Notes: a model not told the origin generated them from the sequence alone. Numbered from the stretch's first letter, positions 1 through 12,169 are shown. The stretch is 64,000 nucleotides of DNA from Saccopteryx bilineata (GCF_036850765.1 NC_089491.1:89498740-89562739), one strand, 5' to 3'. Translations and numbers: made by a program.

Positions 1-407
1 AATTATCTTTTTTTTTTGCCAATAAAGGCAATTAAATACACCTCATCAATCTCACTAATATTTCATAAAAGAAAGAGTATTTGAAAACCAAAGAAGAAAT
101 AAACAGGAAAAAAATAATGTCAAAGTAAAGGAAAGCCGTTTACATAGAATAAATTTAGGGGTAAATATGAGGCATTTGTTACCATGTTCTTATTTTCTTC
201 GTTTTGTCACAGGGAGCACTGACCCCAACACTGACATTGGGAAAACTCTCAGGTAGCAGAGAGACCAGGATTTCACAAAGACAATAGTCAAATCTAAGAT
301 GTGCCCATGTGAGCTGTGTGACTTGGGCATTACTTAAGGAAATTAAGATGAATCCATCAGTGTCACTGTGACCATTAATGATCTAACATGAATCAAAAGA
401 TGTCCTC
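1..407. other. Intron, nothing recognised
   Basis: AT-rich unique sequence with no ORF, repeat family or RNA gene seen. Confidence 0.6.
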
Positions 408-588
408 CTGCCTGACCAGTGGTGCAACAGTCGATAAAGTATTGACCTGGAATGCTGAGGTTGCTGGTTCAAAATCCTGGGCTTGCCCGGTCAAGGCACA
501 TATGGGAGTTGATGATGCCTGCTTCTCCCACCTTTCTCTCTCTCTCTCTCCCTCTCTAAAATGAATAAATTAAAATAAAATAAAATAA
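408..588 (+). mobile_element. tRNA-derived SINE, short (internally deleted) form
   Basis: It begins CTGACCAGTGGTGCAACAG and has a B-box-like GGTTCAAAATCC, a CT-rich segment and a TAAAA tail. The target duplication AAAAGATGTCCTC at 395-407 recurs with one change at 589-601. It is the same family as the element at 50489 but lacks the middle third. Confidence 0.8.
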
Positions 589-974
589 AAAAGATGTCTT
601 CGTCTCTAGTTTTCTCTTCTTGTGGCTTTGTAATCTATTGAGAATCATGTTGGATGTGAGATAGACTTGAGATAAAAAGGAGAAAAAGGAGGTAGAAAGG
701 GCTGCTTAACCAACTGTTTACAGGTTATTTTTAAAGCTTTTCTTATTTCGGGTTCTGACGGAGTTTCACGTTAGACAATCTGTGGTACCTGTTACCAACT
801 ATCTGAAATATGTTCTCTGCCTAGTTAGTCATAAAATGAAAGGGGTACAAGTAAATCCTTGCTGCATATGATTAAAATATCTTTTTGCCTTTTCTGTTAC
901 ATTTATTTATGAGTAAATTATTTCCCCAAGGTAAAAATAGTCCAGGTCATTATTTGGAAATGGTGCAGAGATAT

Positions 975-976
975 GC

Positions 977-1044
<68 letters not shown>
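975..1044. repeat. (GT)n-(GA)n microsatellite
   Basis: A run of GT dinucleotides passes directly into GA dinucleotides and then CAGA. The apparent ORFs here are Cys-Val and Arg-Glu runs from the repeat. Confidence 0.97.
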
Positions 1045-1048
<4 letters not shown>

Positions 1049-1250
1049 GAGGACAGACGACAGTGGAGGGTGCGGAGGAGGGCTGCTGCACAGCTGTGTG
1101 CACAATTTCAGGGTGCTGCTCACACTGTATCCCATGTGAATGCTGTCCCACTGCCCATTGTGTCCCACGGAGTTACTTAAAATGATAGACCTGGGCAGAG
1201 GGAAGCACACAGATACTGTTTCACAAAAAATTCTTTGTTACAAAGAATTT

Positions 1251-1647
1251 TTTTTTTTTTTTTGCATTTTTCTGAAGCTGGAAACAGGGAGAGACAGTCA
1301 GACAGACTCCCGCATGCGCCTGACCAGGATCCACCCGGCACGCCCACCATGGGGCGAAGCTCTGCCCACCAGGGGGCGATGCTCTGCCCATCCTGGGTGT
1401 CGCCATGTTGCGACCAGAGCCACTCTAGCGCCTGAGGCAGAGGCCACAGAGCCATCCCCAGCGCCAGGGCCATCTTTGCTCCAATGGAGCCTTGGCTGCG
1501 GGAGGGGAAGAGAGAGACAGAGAGGAAGGCGTGGCGGAGGGGTGGAGAAGCAAATGGGTGCTTCTCCTGTGTGCCCTGGCCGGGAATCGAAACCGGGTCC
1601 TCCGCACGCTAGGCCGACGCTCTACCGCTGAGCCAACCGGCCAGGGC
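1251..1647 (-). mobile_element. Bat tRNA-SINE (Rhin-1-like), full length
   Basis: In minus orientation it carries A and B boxes (GGTTTCGATTCCC), a TCTC-rich segment, a GCAAAGATGG segment, a CTCF-core-like motif and an A tail (the T run at its left end). A perfect 15-base target duplication, TGTTACAAAGAATTT, sits at 1236-1250 and 1648-1662. Confidence 0.95.
1366..1379 (+). promoter_or_regulatory. CTCF-core-like motif in SINE
   Basis: CCACCAGGGGGCGA matches the published CTCF core (CCASYAGRKGGCRS) at 13 of 14 positions. Binding is inferred. Confidence 0.5.
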
Positions 1648-1679
1648 TGTTACAAAGAATTTAATAAAATAATTTCACA

Positions 1680-1895
1680 GCCAACATTTTTAGAGTGCTT
1701 ATATGTCAGCATTATGCCAAGCACATTACGCACCATCACATTTTACCCCTCACAATTACCCTAAAATTATTATCCCCATTTTCTATAAGAGGAGACCAAA
1801 TCTTAGAGGCCACTTGCCCAATGTCACCCAGCTGGTCAAGGATGCATCTAAGTCTGTGGAAATCCAGAACCTAAACTCCAGACCACTTTGCTAAA
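1680..1895 (-). mobile_element. MIR
   Basis: ATTATTATCCCCATTTTCTA, then CACTTGCCCAATGTCACCC, the reverse complement of the MIR core. Confidence 0.75.
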
Positions 1896-3654
1896 TCAAA
1901 GTAGGGGAGGACAGACAGAGGGTTGTTTGTGCTTCTTTCCTCTTCTTAAAAGGCAGTTGACCAACTCTGGCTTATGTTTACCTTTGTGGAGGCAGAAAAA
2001 AAGAACTTTTCATAATAATTCATTCACCAACCCCTAGAAAAATAATATCTTTGTGTTCCTGGGGCCAGGGGCCCTTGGATTTGAAGCTCTTTCAGAATGA
2101 GTTGGTCATTGTATTTATTAAAGGGATGACCTCCCTTTCTTCCAGTAGTAATCACTCATGCCTCACTGAACTGGACAGAAAGTGGTGGCCAAGTATCCTG
2201 TCATCGAGCCTCCTTCAAGGCAAGCTGGGGAGTGGTTACTCTGGAAATAGCTCTAATCTGTCACGTTAGGCAGCTTTGCTAAGACTCAGTTTATTAGCTA
2301 CCACCAAGAGCTAATAAAACATGTCAGGAAGTCTCTGTAAGCTGTAAAAACACTTTCAAAGGTCACTGCTGACACTCTGGACTTCAATGACATTTTAAAG
2401 AAAAAGAAAACAGGAGCAGAGGCCCAGAATTTTAAAAGTAGTGGCCCCAAATGGGCTGTAAAGTCTGACATCTCTGCCTTACACCCACAGGGAATAAGCT
2501 TTGCCCAGAGGGTGTTCCAAAGGAAAGGTCCAAAGCCACAAAGGGCAGTGAGGATGGTGGCCAGGAAGGAAGCGGGATGTGCCGGCTTGATTTCATATGG
2601 GAATACTTTCTTTCTTGGTCATTTTGATTTGGTGTCGGGGACATCTAACAGTTACACTTACAATAGGCTTCTTTATAAACAATAGCTTGGGTAGCAGAGA
2701 AGTGATTAATTTTAGGTTAAGCATAGCATATCAGGCATTTTTCTTAATACATGACTTCTTTTCTATTTGGAAAGTAAGCATAATTGCTATTAGTAAGTAG
2801 AAGTAAAATATATTTAAACAGGGGGAGAAATCATGTCACCTGAAAAGCTGGGAATACAGCTCGTTTCAACAGCCACACTTTGACATTTGGGACGTCTCAA
2901 GACAAGTGACCGAGAGCTTGTGGCTCTACTAGATTGGAAATATAATACTAATAATCATTGAGAGATCCATTCACTGCTAATAGACAGCTCCAGGACCAGG
3001 GCAGACAATATAGTTTTATCCTGGTGTCGAAAAATATCTTATACTTGAAATCTGAACTTTGAGGCAGGGATGGGGGGAAGGTTATCCACAGAGTCAGTCA
3101 GTCAGAATGTTATCTTGTAGAAGCTCAGTGTGAAAAGACCCAAGTTGATAATTTGCTCTGCCCCAGACAGAGAGAGGCAAGTTCTGTCCTGCTTTTGAGC
3201 GGATGCTGCCCTGCTCTGATGCACAGATTGTACATGGCTGTCCTTAATAATTTACTGCAGGCTTCAATAGGGAGTGAATGTGAGTCAATTCCCTAAACAC
3301 TACAATGCTCAGTGAACTAGTCAATAACAGGAGATACCACAGGGTTGAACGGTTCTTTCCCTTTTTCTTACTGTTTTATTCCTTCTCTTCGATTTCCTAA
3401 GACAAGCAACACAGAGCAGCAACAAGAGCCTAGACCTAGACCTAGAACTAGAAGTCAAACTGAGCAGGGGGAGGGGCAGGGGTGTGTGTGCGTCTGAACC
3501 CCTGCTGTCTTGCTTGCTTCCTAATAACTATAGGCTACTTCTCTTGCTCCTTTCTGTGCCTTCTACATGATAGAAATAATAGTAGGACTAGCCCCAAAGA
3601 ACACTTAGAGGATTAAATGAACTATATAATTTCACACATAGGTGGCATACAGAA
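1896..3654. other. Intron, nothing recognised
   Basis: Unique sequence. Short ORFs (up to about 70 codons) have no recognisable similarity. Confidence 0.6.
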
Positions 3655-3890
3655 CTGAGACTCATGAACATAGATAAAAGTGAAGGAGTTACCAGGAAGA
3701 GGGGGCTGCGGGGAGTGGAGTAAAGAGGGACAAATATATGGTGATGGAAAATGACTTGACTTTGGGTGGTGGACACACAACATAATCAACAGTTCAAATG
3801 CAATAGAAATGTTTACCTGAAACCTATGTACTCTTGTTGATCAGCCACCCCATTAAATTTAATTTTCTAAATAAAATTATTTCTAAAAAT
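3655..3890 (+). mobile_element. L1 3' end, bat type
   Basis: GACTTTGGGTGGTGGACACA, then CTGAAACCTATGTACTCTTG and CCCCATTAAATTTAATTTTC, match the 3' UTR of the bat L1 lineage that recurs at 16440 (opposite strand). Confidence 0.8.
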
Positions 3891-3934
3891 GATCTATGCT
3901 TTTAAGGTTTTCAACAAGAAACTTGGCACCTAAT

Positions 3935-4085
3935 GGGCAAAGGAATTCACGACACTGTGTTCCCGGACTGGGAGCTCTTTGAGGGCAGGGGTCATGTCTC
4001 TCCTTTTTCAGATCCCAAGCACAAGGTGCCCGGGCATCTGAGAGTGAGGGACAGCTTTAAATATGCTCAAGAATAAATATATTTT
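3935..4085 (+). mobile_element. L2 3' end
   Basis: GGGAGCTCTTTGAGGGCAGG, then CAAGAATAAATAT. Confidence 0.65.
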
Positions 4086-5309
4086 ATTTGATTTATTTCA
4101 CTTTTCTTTCCTTGTACATTCCACTATTTTTTTTCCTTCTCCAAAATAGTAAACCACGTTTCCTCTTGCTTCAAAGAGATGTATCATCAACAGCAGGTTG
4201 AGTCTGTCCAATTCTCTTTCTATTTTTTTTACTTACTCTAAATATATTTATCTTTCTTGTATTATTTTCAATATCCAGCATTTCTTTCCCTTTCCTCTTC
4301 TCACAGCTTTCCACCCTAGAAAAAACTACTTTTCTCTCAGTTATTGAGGTTCTGGTGAGTTTGTCAATCTGTTATCCACTCCCCCAACCCTACCCTTACC
4401 TACCTCACACCATATATATCCAGAATCATCATTTATTTGACTCTGAGGTGACCTATTTTCTAATAAATCCTTTTTTTCCACTCAGGTTGGTCAGAGTTTA
4501 TTTCTGTTGCTCGCAACCCCAGGGCCCCAGTTGATACCTGTTTTGTTTTTTCTTCCCCTCTAGTTTCTTTTTAGCTTCATGGTAGTTTTTTCTGCAAGTC
4601 TCTTTGACCGTCTCCCACCAAATTTAATCTCCCTCCTCACTAAACATGCAGGATCTATTCCAGTCTGTGAATAAGGATGACATCACCTCTTTCCTAATAA
4701 ATTTAGTTCTTCTCTTAACTGGCACAGTGGCTCCAAGAAATTCAGTTATCTTCAAAACAACCTGATTTTGGGCTGAGCAAAATGTTAATGTTAGCATCCT
4801 AAGTGCCCTGAGACTTAACTATCACAATTTAAAATGGTAATGCACGGAGAGAAGTAGCTACCATCTACTTTAACTCTATTCATTTTACAGTGCAGATAAA
4901 GGAGGGGAGAATTCAATGATTTGTGCAAGGCCAAACTGCTGGACAGAGGGCAGCTTAGAAGGTCTCCTGATACTTGGTGAGGTGCTAGCATATCTCATTG
5001 AGCAGTTATAAAGAAATGTTATTTTGGACCAAATCCAATCAGCACATTTTCTTTGTGAAGTAGGAAAAAAAGCCTTTGTCATAGGACAGTAACATCTAAA
5101 AGACAGTTTCATAATAAAGACATCTAAGAATTGTTCAAATGAAAAGTTAGGGAAGAAAGGGATTAAGGAAGAAGGGAGATAGGTGATAAAAAAAAAAAAC
5201 CTGATGTTATTTCTTCTCCAAGGAGGTGCAAAAATCCTCTAGAACAAAATCATTTCAAGTCATCCACCAACCAATGTATAATGAACCCTATGTGCAGTGA
5301 GCTGGTTTA
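4086..5309. other. Intron, nothing firm
   Basis: Pyrimidine-rich, AT-rich sequence. A weak MIR-like trace lies around 4850-4945. Confidence 0.5.
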
Positions 5310-5321
5310 AATTTGAGGGTT

Positions 5322-5682
5322 GCCCCTGGCCAGTTTGCTCAGTGGTAGAGAGTTGGCCCAGCATGTGGATGTACTGTGTTTTGATTCCCAATCAGGGTAT
5401 ACAGGAGAAGTAACCATCTGCTTCTCCACCCCTTCCTTTCCTCTTTTCTTACTCTCTCTCTCTTCCCCTCCCACAGCCATGGCTCAATTGTTTCCAGCAT
5501 AGAGGCCCAGGGCAGTGAGGATGGCTCTGTGGACCCTCTGCCTCAGGCACTAAAAATGAGCATGGCCCCAGATGGGCAGAGCATTGGCCTCAGGCAGGGG
5601 TCACCAGGTAAATCCTGTTTAGGGTGCATGTTGGAGTCAGTTTCTCTATCTCCCCTCTTCTCACTTGGAAAAGAAGAAAAAG
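5322..5682 (+). mobile_element. Bat tRNA-SINE, diverged older copy
   Basis: It has the same layout as the younger copies, with many substitutions (A box TTGCTCAGTGG, B box TTTTGATTCCC). The flanking duplication AATTTGAGGGTT is at 5310-5321 and 5683-5694. The CTCF-like segment is lost. Confidence 0.88.
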
Positions 5683-5694
5683 AATTTGAGGGTT

Positions 5695-7244
5695 CCCTCC
5701 TCCCAAAAGAGCATTAGATAATTGAACTAAAACAATAAACCAATAAGAGTTCTTTATTTTAAATTCATATATAAAAATATATTTAATTTTAATATATTTA
5801 ATTTTCTTGTATCTCCAAGAAGCAAAAAATCAGTCTCTTAAAACTCCCTGAGTGATTGAGTGAGGAAACGAAAGGGAGATGCACTGGTGTTAGAAGTGCA
5901 ATGCATAATAATACACGCATAGGTCTCCAAATATTTGTTAGGTAACACTATTAAAATGTCATGATCCCCAAATAAGAACACCAAAGACACATGGCAATGA
6001 TATATATCTTCAAATTTCTCTGATCTAAAAATCCACTCTGTTGCATATTTTCTAAACATAGGTGTTGGCTGACATATAACAACTAGCATATTACATTAGC
6101 CTTAAATATGAATGAAATTAGATCCTCATACTTGACTTTAAGCACAAAATTAAATGTCTGTAGAAGGCAGTTGTAACTGAGAAAAAGCAGGGCAGATACA
6201 GCTTTCCGAATTTTTTTTACAGGGTCTAACTCTGAGAACTTTGAAATTTAGGGCTTTGGATAGTGCTTAACTGTTAAAAACAGTTTTCAAACATATTGTT
6301 AAATATATGGCTTACGTGTCACCAGGTTGACCACCACACTTCCAAAGCAGATATCACCAACTGACCATAGCACTCTTTTCTACTTAGACCAAACAGTCTC
6401 AGAATCAACTCAACATAGTACAACAAACAGCCATAACCTACAAGTAAACACACACAAAATAACCTCACTTAACCATTTCACTATTAAATTACTCTGGTAC
6501 TCTGGCCTAGTTAATCAAAAGCCAGAATTTCCATAGTTCTGTTATTTAGTAAGTTCATTATAGATGAACTGACTAAATTCACAATGAAGAACTATGGGTA
6601 TCAGTTACAAATGATTCTAAAAGTGTGCAGAATGCCTGGGCTATCAGTTTCCCTTGGCTCTCAAGAATGCATAGTTGGGTCCTGAGGATCCCCATACTCT
6701 TCAATAATCTGCCCTGGAACTTTCCATGACATCTCACTCTATAACTGACGTAAAAATATCACCAAGTAAGGAGTATTTTTTCATATATTCCAGCTCAAAA
6801 TTGGATTTGTTTTCCTCTGTTCAAGTCATAGGCCCTGAGCTCCTCAATGTTATACCCTCCTCAAAGTGGAAGTAAAACCCATGCCACAGGCCTAGGATTA
6901 GACAGTCTTACAGATGTGCCCTCTGAAAAGGGTCAACCTTGATATATTAACAGTTTTGTTGATTTCAAGGTATTTCTTCCATGGAATCATAGCATATTTA
7001 AGATTATCACATACATTAGAAAGCAACAGGCACATAAATACAAATCAATAGGTTCTCCATTGATTATTACATAGAGCTATGCATTACAAGGGAATAAACC
7101 AATAATGCTCAATATTTTGAAGTGTTCACTAATTCTGAGTGATTACCCTCTCCCTTTGCTCTGATGAGTGTTAAGTCTTTGAAATTTGACTACGTATTTT
7201 TCCTTATTAAAATGTACTTTTTAAAATGTTCATAGAATCCTAAG
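5695..7244. other. Intron, nothing recognised
   Basis: AT-rich unique sequence without supported features. Confidence 0.6.
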
Positions 7245-7345
7245 AGGAATCTAATATTAATATTAACAATAGTATATTATTAATAATAGAAGAATCTAAT
7301 ATTAATAACAGTAATAGTAATAATAATGATATTGATAATCATAGA
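7245..7345. repeat. AT-rich, (AATATT/AATA)-rich stretch
   Basis: Repeated AATATTAATA and TAATAATAA motifs; low complexity. Confidence 0.7.
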
Positions 7346-7404
7346 TGCTCCTTCCTGAGAATTGTTTCTAATGACACAAGATTTTATCATTTCTTTTTTA
7401 AATT

Positions 7405-7672
7405 TTTAGTCTTTCCACATGGACAAGAGTGTGGTGGTTACCAAGGGTGGGGGGGAGGGAGGACATGGGAGGGAGGGAGGGAGAGAGTTAGGGGGAGGGG
7501 GAGGGGCACAGAGAACTAGATAGAGGGTGACGGAGGACAATCTGACTTTGGGCGAGGGGTTTGCAACATAATTTGATGACAAAATAACCTAGACATGTTT
7601 TCTTTGAATATATGTACCCTGATTTATTAATGTCATCCCATTACCATTAATAAAAATTTATTAAAAAAAAAA
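7405..7672 (+). mobile_element. L1 3' UTR with A tail and G-rich tract
   Basis: GTGGTTACCAAGGGTGGGGG, then GACTTTGGGCGAGGGGTTTG, and a poly-A end after ATTAATAAAAATTTATT. The stretch 7447-7506 has many runs of 3 or more G on the plus strand, with potential to form G-quadruplexes. Confidence 0.75.
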
Positions 7673-8049
7673 ATATATAAACAGTGCAGACTTCTGGGAT
7701 GGTAAAGTCAGTAGGTTCTTTTTCTAAAACAACAGTGTTGGTTTTATCCAAGGATAGACCCCCTCATGTCAAAAAATTGAGATCATATGCTTTTTATTCC
7801 TTCTTGTCCAGCAGGAAAGAGAAATTGGTTTCCTGTATGTAGCTTTCTTTTAGCCTCCAGCAAGTATTTCCTCTCATCTCATAACCAAAATTGAGTATTA
7901 CGCCCTTTTCCTCGAGCAACCATTGGCAGGAGATAAAAGGGTTACTTTTAACCAGACTGGCCCACCCCGTTTACTGTATTGTTGCTACTCAGTGTGAAGG
8001 AAGTGTGGAAATGATGCTAGAAGTAAGCCTCAATGTTTACTGTCTATCT

Positions 8050-8160
8050 TGACGAGGGTAAGACCTTGTGTTGTCTCTTTTTATTTATTCACTGTTAAAC
8101 TTCTGGTGCCTAAAAGAGTGGCTGGCATGTAAAACCATTAAAAAATAATTGTTGAGTGAA
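8050..8160 (+). mobile_element. L2 3' end, diverged
   Basis: GGTGCCTAAAAGAGTGGCTG, then AATAATTGTTGAGTGAA. Confidence 0.5.
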
Positions 8161-8164
8161 AAAA

Positions 8165-8305
8165 AAAATTTTTAGTCTTTCAATTTATTGTTTTGACATG
8201 GTTTCAAGTGTCTGACTCAATATAATAACTTCTACATACCACATTGTGCCCCCATGCCCCAAGCAAAGTCTCTTTCCACCCCTATCCCCCCTCTTAGATA
8301 TTTTA
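8165..8305 (-). mobile_element. L1 3' UTR fragment
   Basis: It begins with AAATTTTTAGTCTTTCAATT and includes CACATTGTGCCCCCATGCC and a C-rich stretch, the reverse complement of an L1 3' UTR. Confidence 0.5.
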
Positions 8306-8426
8306 TAATTTCTAATTATAGTAATCTCTTATGTGTAAGTAAGTGCTTCCAAAATACTTGATGGTTTATGAAGTCAACTTGTTCTTCTAGAGCGGTTGAA
8401 CTATTTTCCCAGCAAGTGCAGTTTGG

Positions 8427-8628
8427 ACAGAGTTTCTCAGCCTCAGCACCACTCACACTGGAGGTTGAATAACTACAGTAAGAGGCTGTCCAGTGCAGTG
8501 GAGGGTGTTTAAGAGTATCTACCCATTAGATGGCAGGAGCACCCTCCCAAGTGTGACAATCAAAAAATATCTCTACACATTGCCAAGTGTCCCCTGGGGT
8601 GCACACTCATTCCCAGTTGAGAACCCCC
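8427..8628 (+). mobile_element. MER20 (hAT-Charlie)
   Basis: It begins ACAGAGTTTCTCAGCCTCAG and ends with the GTTGAGAACCC-type terminus. The interior follows MER20 (GTGACAATCAAAAAATATCT, CATTGCCAAGTGTCCCCTGG). Ends are approximate. Confidence 0.85.
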
Positions 8629-8989
8629 ATTTAGACCTATGCATCTAGTCCATCCTAGCCTCTCCCTTTTTCTGATAGATGATCGAAGACAAATTTTATG
8701 GCATAACTTCTCCCTTTTCAAAAGATCACATTTCTAAGTTATCTGAGCAAAAAAAAAAGCGATTTTACCTTTAATTACACAACTTCCCTTGGAAAAGCTT
8801 ACGTGTTATTATCAATTCATTGTTGAGAAATGGAATCCAATGTCAAATGGTGAAATAGGCATACAATGTATCCCCTCTTCACCTTGCCCCACTCCCAATC
8901 AGGGTGGAGACATTACCACTTTGCTCACTCCCTTCCCCCCTGGGGCACATAGACTGCACTGGAGACTTTCATAGCTCAGAGCAAGAATT

Positions 8990-9105
8990 AGCAAATAGCA
9001 ACTATCTCCTAGGTAATTTTGTGCAAGTTATCTAACATCTTAGGGCCTCAGTTTTCCAATTCGTAAAAGCAAAGATAATTCCTACATTAAGAGGTCTTCT
9101 AAACA
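8990..9105 (+). mobile_element. MIR fragment
   Basis: TGCAAGTTATCTAACATCTT and GCCTCAGTTTTCCAATTCG. Confidence 0.65.
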
Positions 9106-9859
9106 CATCTGCTTTGGCGCTGCCAGACTGGAGTCAATGTTTGCTCAAATAAACTCATACATACCTCAGTTTATCTTTTTACAGTACAAGGTCACAAGAA
9201 AGGAGCCTTAGTTGGCACAGCTCTCCCTTTGGCTGGCACACAAGCTCACAGCCTAGGCCTCTCTCTTGCTACCTGGCTTAGGTCAGGTCAGGTGTCCACC
9301 CTGGTCTAGTCATCTGTGTCAAGAAGTGGGATCATGTGGGATCTTGTTTGGGGCTATGAGCAAGAATGGATAATCTGAGAAGGCTCACATGCAGAAAAGT
9401 GACCTCTAAAGGTATGTATTCTCCTACCCCAACCCCCACAAAATAGAAAGCTTGCCCCACACCTTGCTGCCTCATCATTGGCAGCTTTGCCAGCTGGCTG
9501 TTCTCATGGCACCAACAGTGCCAGACAGAACATATCTAGATGCCAAAAGCTCAATCCTTTAAATGCCGTAAAAAATTAAAACCATTAAAGAAACATCAAA
9601 GTTAGGAAAGCAAAAGAAAAACATACAGGTAAGCAAAAGTTAGAAACCCATGGTGAATTTAGCAATCTATCTCCTGACAGCAGATTTGAAACATGACGAC
9701 CCAAAGAATTCTGGGAGCAAACCTTCATTTCATCCATTACTTCACAGAACAGATGGCCATTATGCTCTACTAATTTCCTTGGCTCCCCTCCAGCAGAGCC
9801 CCATACACAATGTGAAGATATTTCCGTCCTATAGAGAAGAGAACACAGAAGTTGAAATC
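9106..9859. other. Intron, nothing firm
   Basis: Unique sequence. CAAATAAACTCATACATACC near 9150 could be the polyadenylation region of an old LTR, but no ends are visible. Confidence 0.45.
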
Positions 9860-10030
9860 AGATAGTCTAAGCTTTGCCAGTTAGCACCTGTGACCACGAG
9901 AAGTTCACTTCTCCTCTTTATGTCAGTTTCCTCATCTGTAAAATGGAAATAATAAAAGCTGCTCTGCAGGGTTCTTGTGAATATTAATCATGGCACATAT
10001 AAAGCACACAGGAAAGCCCAGCATATAGAG
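9860..10030 (+). mobile_element. MIR
   Basis: CAGTTTCCTCATCTGTAAAA and CAGGGTTCTTGTGAATATTA follow the MIR consensus. Confidence 0.85.
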
Positions 10031-10159
10031 AACAGTCAATCAAGAGTTTTAGGTTGAATCATAGGAACTTGACATTTTGGTAGGCCAAACTAGTATTATA
10101 TGCTTCCTCTTTGAGAGAGCTCACTACTTTTTATTATTATTGTGTATGTGTATGTTTTC

Positions 10160-10300
10160 ACCATTAAATAATGAGCTTTGTGAGAGTGTGGACTCTGCAT
10201 ATCTTGCTTCCCACACAAGGCCTGGCCTAGCAGTTGGCAGACAGTAGGTGTTTGATCCATATTTTTTGCATAAGTAAATGTTGATAATGATGGTGATGAT
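10160..10300 (+). mobile_element. L2 3' end, diverged
   Basis: TGAGCTTTGTGAGAGTGTGG, then GCAGACAGTAGGTGTTTGAT. Confidence 0.6.
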
Positions 10301-10366
10301 GACTGATATACCTCTTTTAGACTGCCTATATCTGGGGACAATTACAGACAATATAATGATTAAGAC

Positions 10367-10685
10367 CAGAGGTCAGGAACCTATGGCTCACAAGCCAGGT
10401 GTGGCTCTTTTGATGGCTGCATCTGGCTCACAGACAAATCTTTAAAAAAAAATAATAACGTTAAAAATATAAAACATTCTCATGTATTACAATCCATTCA
10501 TTTCCTACCACTCATGTTCATGGTTGTAGGTGGCTGGAGCCAATCACAGCTGTCCTCTGGGACAACACCAAATTTTTATTGGATAATGCATAACGTACAC
10601 AGGTCGTTGTATGGCTCTCACTGAATTACATTTTAAAATATGTGGTACTCATGGCACTCTCAGCCAAAAAGGTTCCTGACCCCTG
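10367..10685. mobile_element. hAT-type MITE, 319 bases
   Basis: The terminal inverted repeats are about 15 bases: CAGAGGTCAGGAACC at the left and GGTTCCTGACCCCTG at the right. The 8-base flanks are ATTAAGAC (10359-10366) and ATTTAGAC (10686-10693), one mismatch, as expected of hAT target duplications. The interior is AT-rich and has no transposase. Confidence 0.9.
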
Positions 10686-10746
10686 ATTTAGACCATTATC
10701 AGGCATAGAGTAGGGACACAATAACTATCTATTAAAAATAAATGAT

Positions 10747-11120
10747 GGACGGCCTAGCGTGCGGAGGACCCTGGTCTGATTCCCGGCCAGGGCACACAGG
10801 AGAAGCGCCTACTTGCTTCTCCACCCCTCCGCCGCGCTTTCCTCTCTGTCTCTCTCTTCCCCTCCCGCAGCCAAGGCTCCATTGGAGCAAAGATGGCCTG
10901 GGCGCTGGGGATGGCTCTGTGGCCTCTGCCTCAGGCGCTAGAGTGGCTCTGGTTGCAACATGGCGACGCCCAGGATAGGCAGAGCATCGCCCCCTGGTGG
11001 GCAGAGCATCGCCCCATGGTGGGCGTGCCAGGTGGATCCTGGTCGGGCGCATGCGGGAGTCTGTCTGACTGTCTCTCCCTGTTTCCAGCTTCAGAAAAAT
11101 GAAAAAAATAAATAAATAAA
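10747..11120 (+). mobile_element. Bat tRNA-SINE, 5' truncated
   Basis: It lacks the first 30 or so bases, including the A box, but is otherwise close to the copies at 1251 and 25563, and ends in a TAAA-rich tail. The likely target duplication AAATAAATGATG spans both ends. The end coordinates are uncertain by about 10 bases because of the tail. Confidence 0.9.
10987..11000 (-). promoter_or_regulatory. CTCF-core-like motif in SINE
   Basis: The minus strand reads CCACCAGGGGGCGA, 13 of 14 to the core. The element is plus, so the motif is antisense to the SINE, as in the other copies. Confidence 0.5.
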
Positions 11121-11154
11121 TAAATAAATGATGAAACTAGTAAATGAATTTCAA

Positions 11155-12165
11155 GTCTGTATATAGAAAGTCCAACATTAACACAAACAATCCAATTAAA
11201 AAGTGAGCAGAGAATCTGAACATATACTTCTCCAAAGAGGGCACACAGATAGGCAAGACATGTGAAAAAATGCTTAACATCTCTAATCATCAGAGAAATT
11301 CAAATTAAAACCTCAATGAGATATTACATCACACCTGTAAGAAAGGCTGTCATCTAAAAATTAATAAACAACTAGTGTTGGTGAGGATGTGGACAAAAGG
11401 GAACCCTCGTGCACTGTTGGTGGGAATGCAGAGTGATGCAGTCACTTCTGGGTATTTATCTGAAGTAATCCAAAACAGTAATTTGAAAAGACATATGCAA
11501 CCTTATTTTCACTGCAGCATTATTTACAATAGCCACAATATGAAAGCAACCTGAATTGCTTTCATCAATAGACGAATGAATAAAAGAGTGGTACATATAT
11601 ATAATTACAAAAGAACATCATTTGACCATAAAAAACAATGAATTCTTACTGTCTGCAACAATATGAATGGACCTAGAGGGTACTGTGCTAAGTGAAATAA
11701 GTCAGACAGAGAAAGAAAAATACCTAAGATTTCATTTAAATGAGGAATCTAAAAAGTAGGAAGAAAGAAAGAAAAAAGAAAGAAAGAAAGAAAAGAAAGG
11801 AAAGAAAGGAAAGGAGAAAGAAAGAAAGATAAAGAAATAAAGGGACCAACCAAATAAAAACAAACTCATTAATACAGAGAACAAACTGATGGTTGCCAGG
11901 GGGAAGGGGCGGGTGATGGATGTAAAAGGTGAAGAGATTAAGAAGCACAAATTGGCAGTTGCAAAGCAGTCCTGGGGATGTAAAACACAGTATAGGGAAT
12001 GCAGTCAATAATATTGTAATAACTATGTACGGTATCAGGTGGGTTCTAGACTTGTTGGGAGGATCACTTCATAAGTTGTATGTCTAACCACAATGCTGTA
12101 CACCTGAAATTAATATTGAATGTCAACTGTAATTGAAAAAATTAAGAAATTAAAAAAACTGTAAG
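11155..12165 (+). mobile_element. L1 3' end (ORF2 tail and 3' UTR)
   Basis: Decayed ORF2 coding sequence is readable at the nucleotide level (CACTGTTGGTGGGAATGCAG, GCATTATTTACAATAGCCAC, TAAGTGAAATAAGTCAGACA). It is followed by a 3' UTR with GATGGTTGCCAGGGGGAAGG and GTACACCTGAAATTAATATT. A GAAA repeat interrupts it. There is no open frame. Confidence 0.9.
11758..11840. repeat. (GAAA)n microsatellite within L1
   Basis: An imperfect GAAA/GGAAA run; purine only on the plus strand. Confidence 0.95.
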
Positions 12166-12169
12166 ACAG

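Noticed and set aside
885..1210. Frames rich in Cys-Val and Arg-Glu or Ser-Leu
   Set aside because: These are direct translations of the GT and GA microsatellite.
1140..1631. 163-codon frame and similar 100-157-codon frames at 10732, 15898, 15963, 22350 and 25579
   Set aside because: All are translations of the same SINE family. The repeated ARPPWGEALPTRGRC-type peptides come from the repeat, not from genes.
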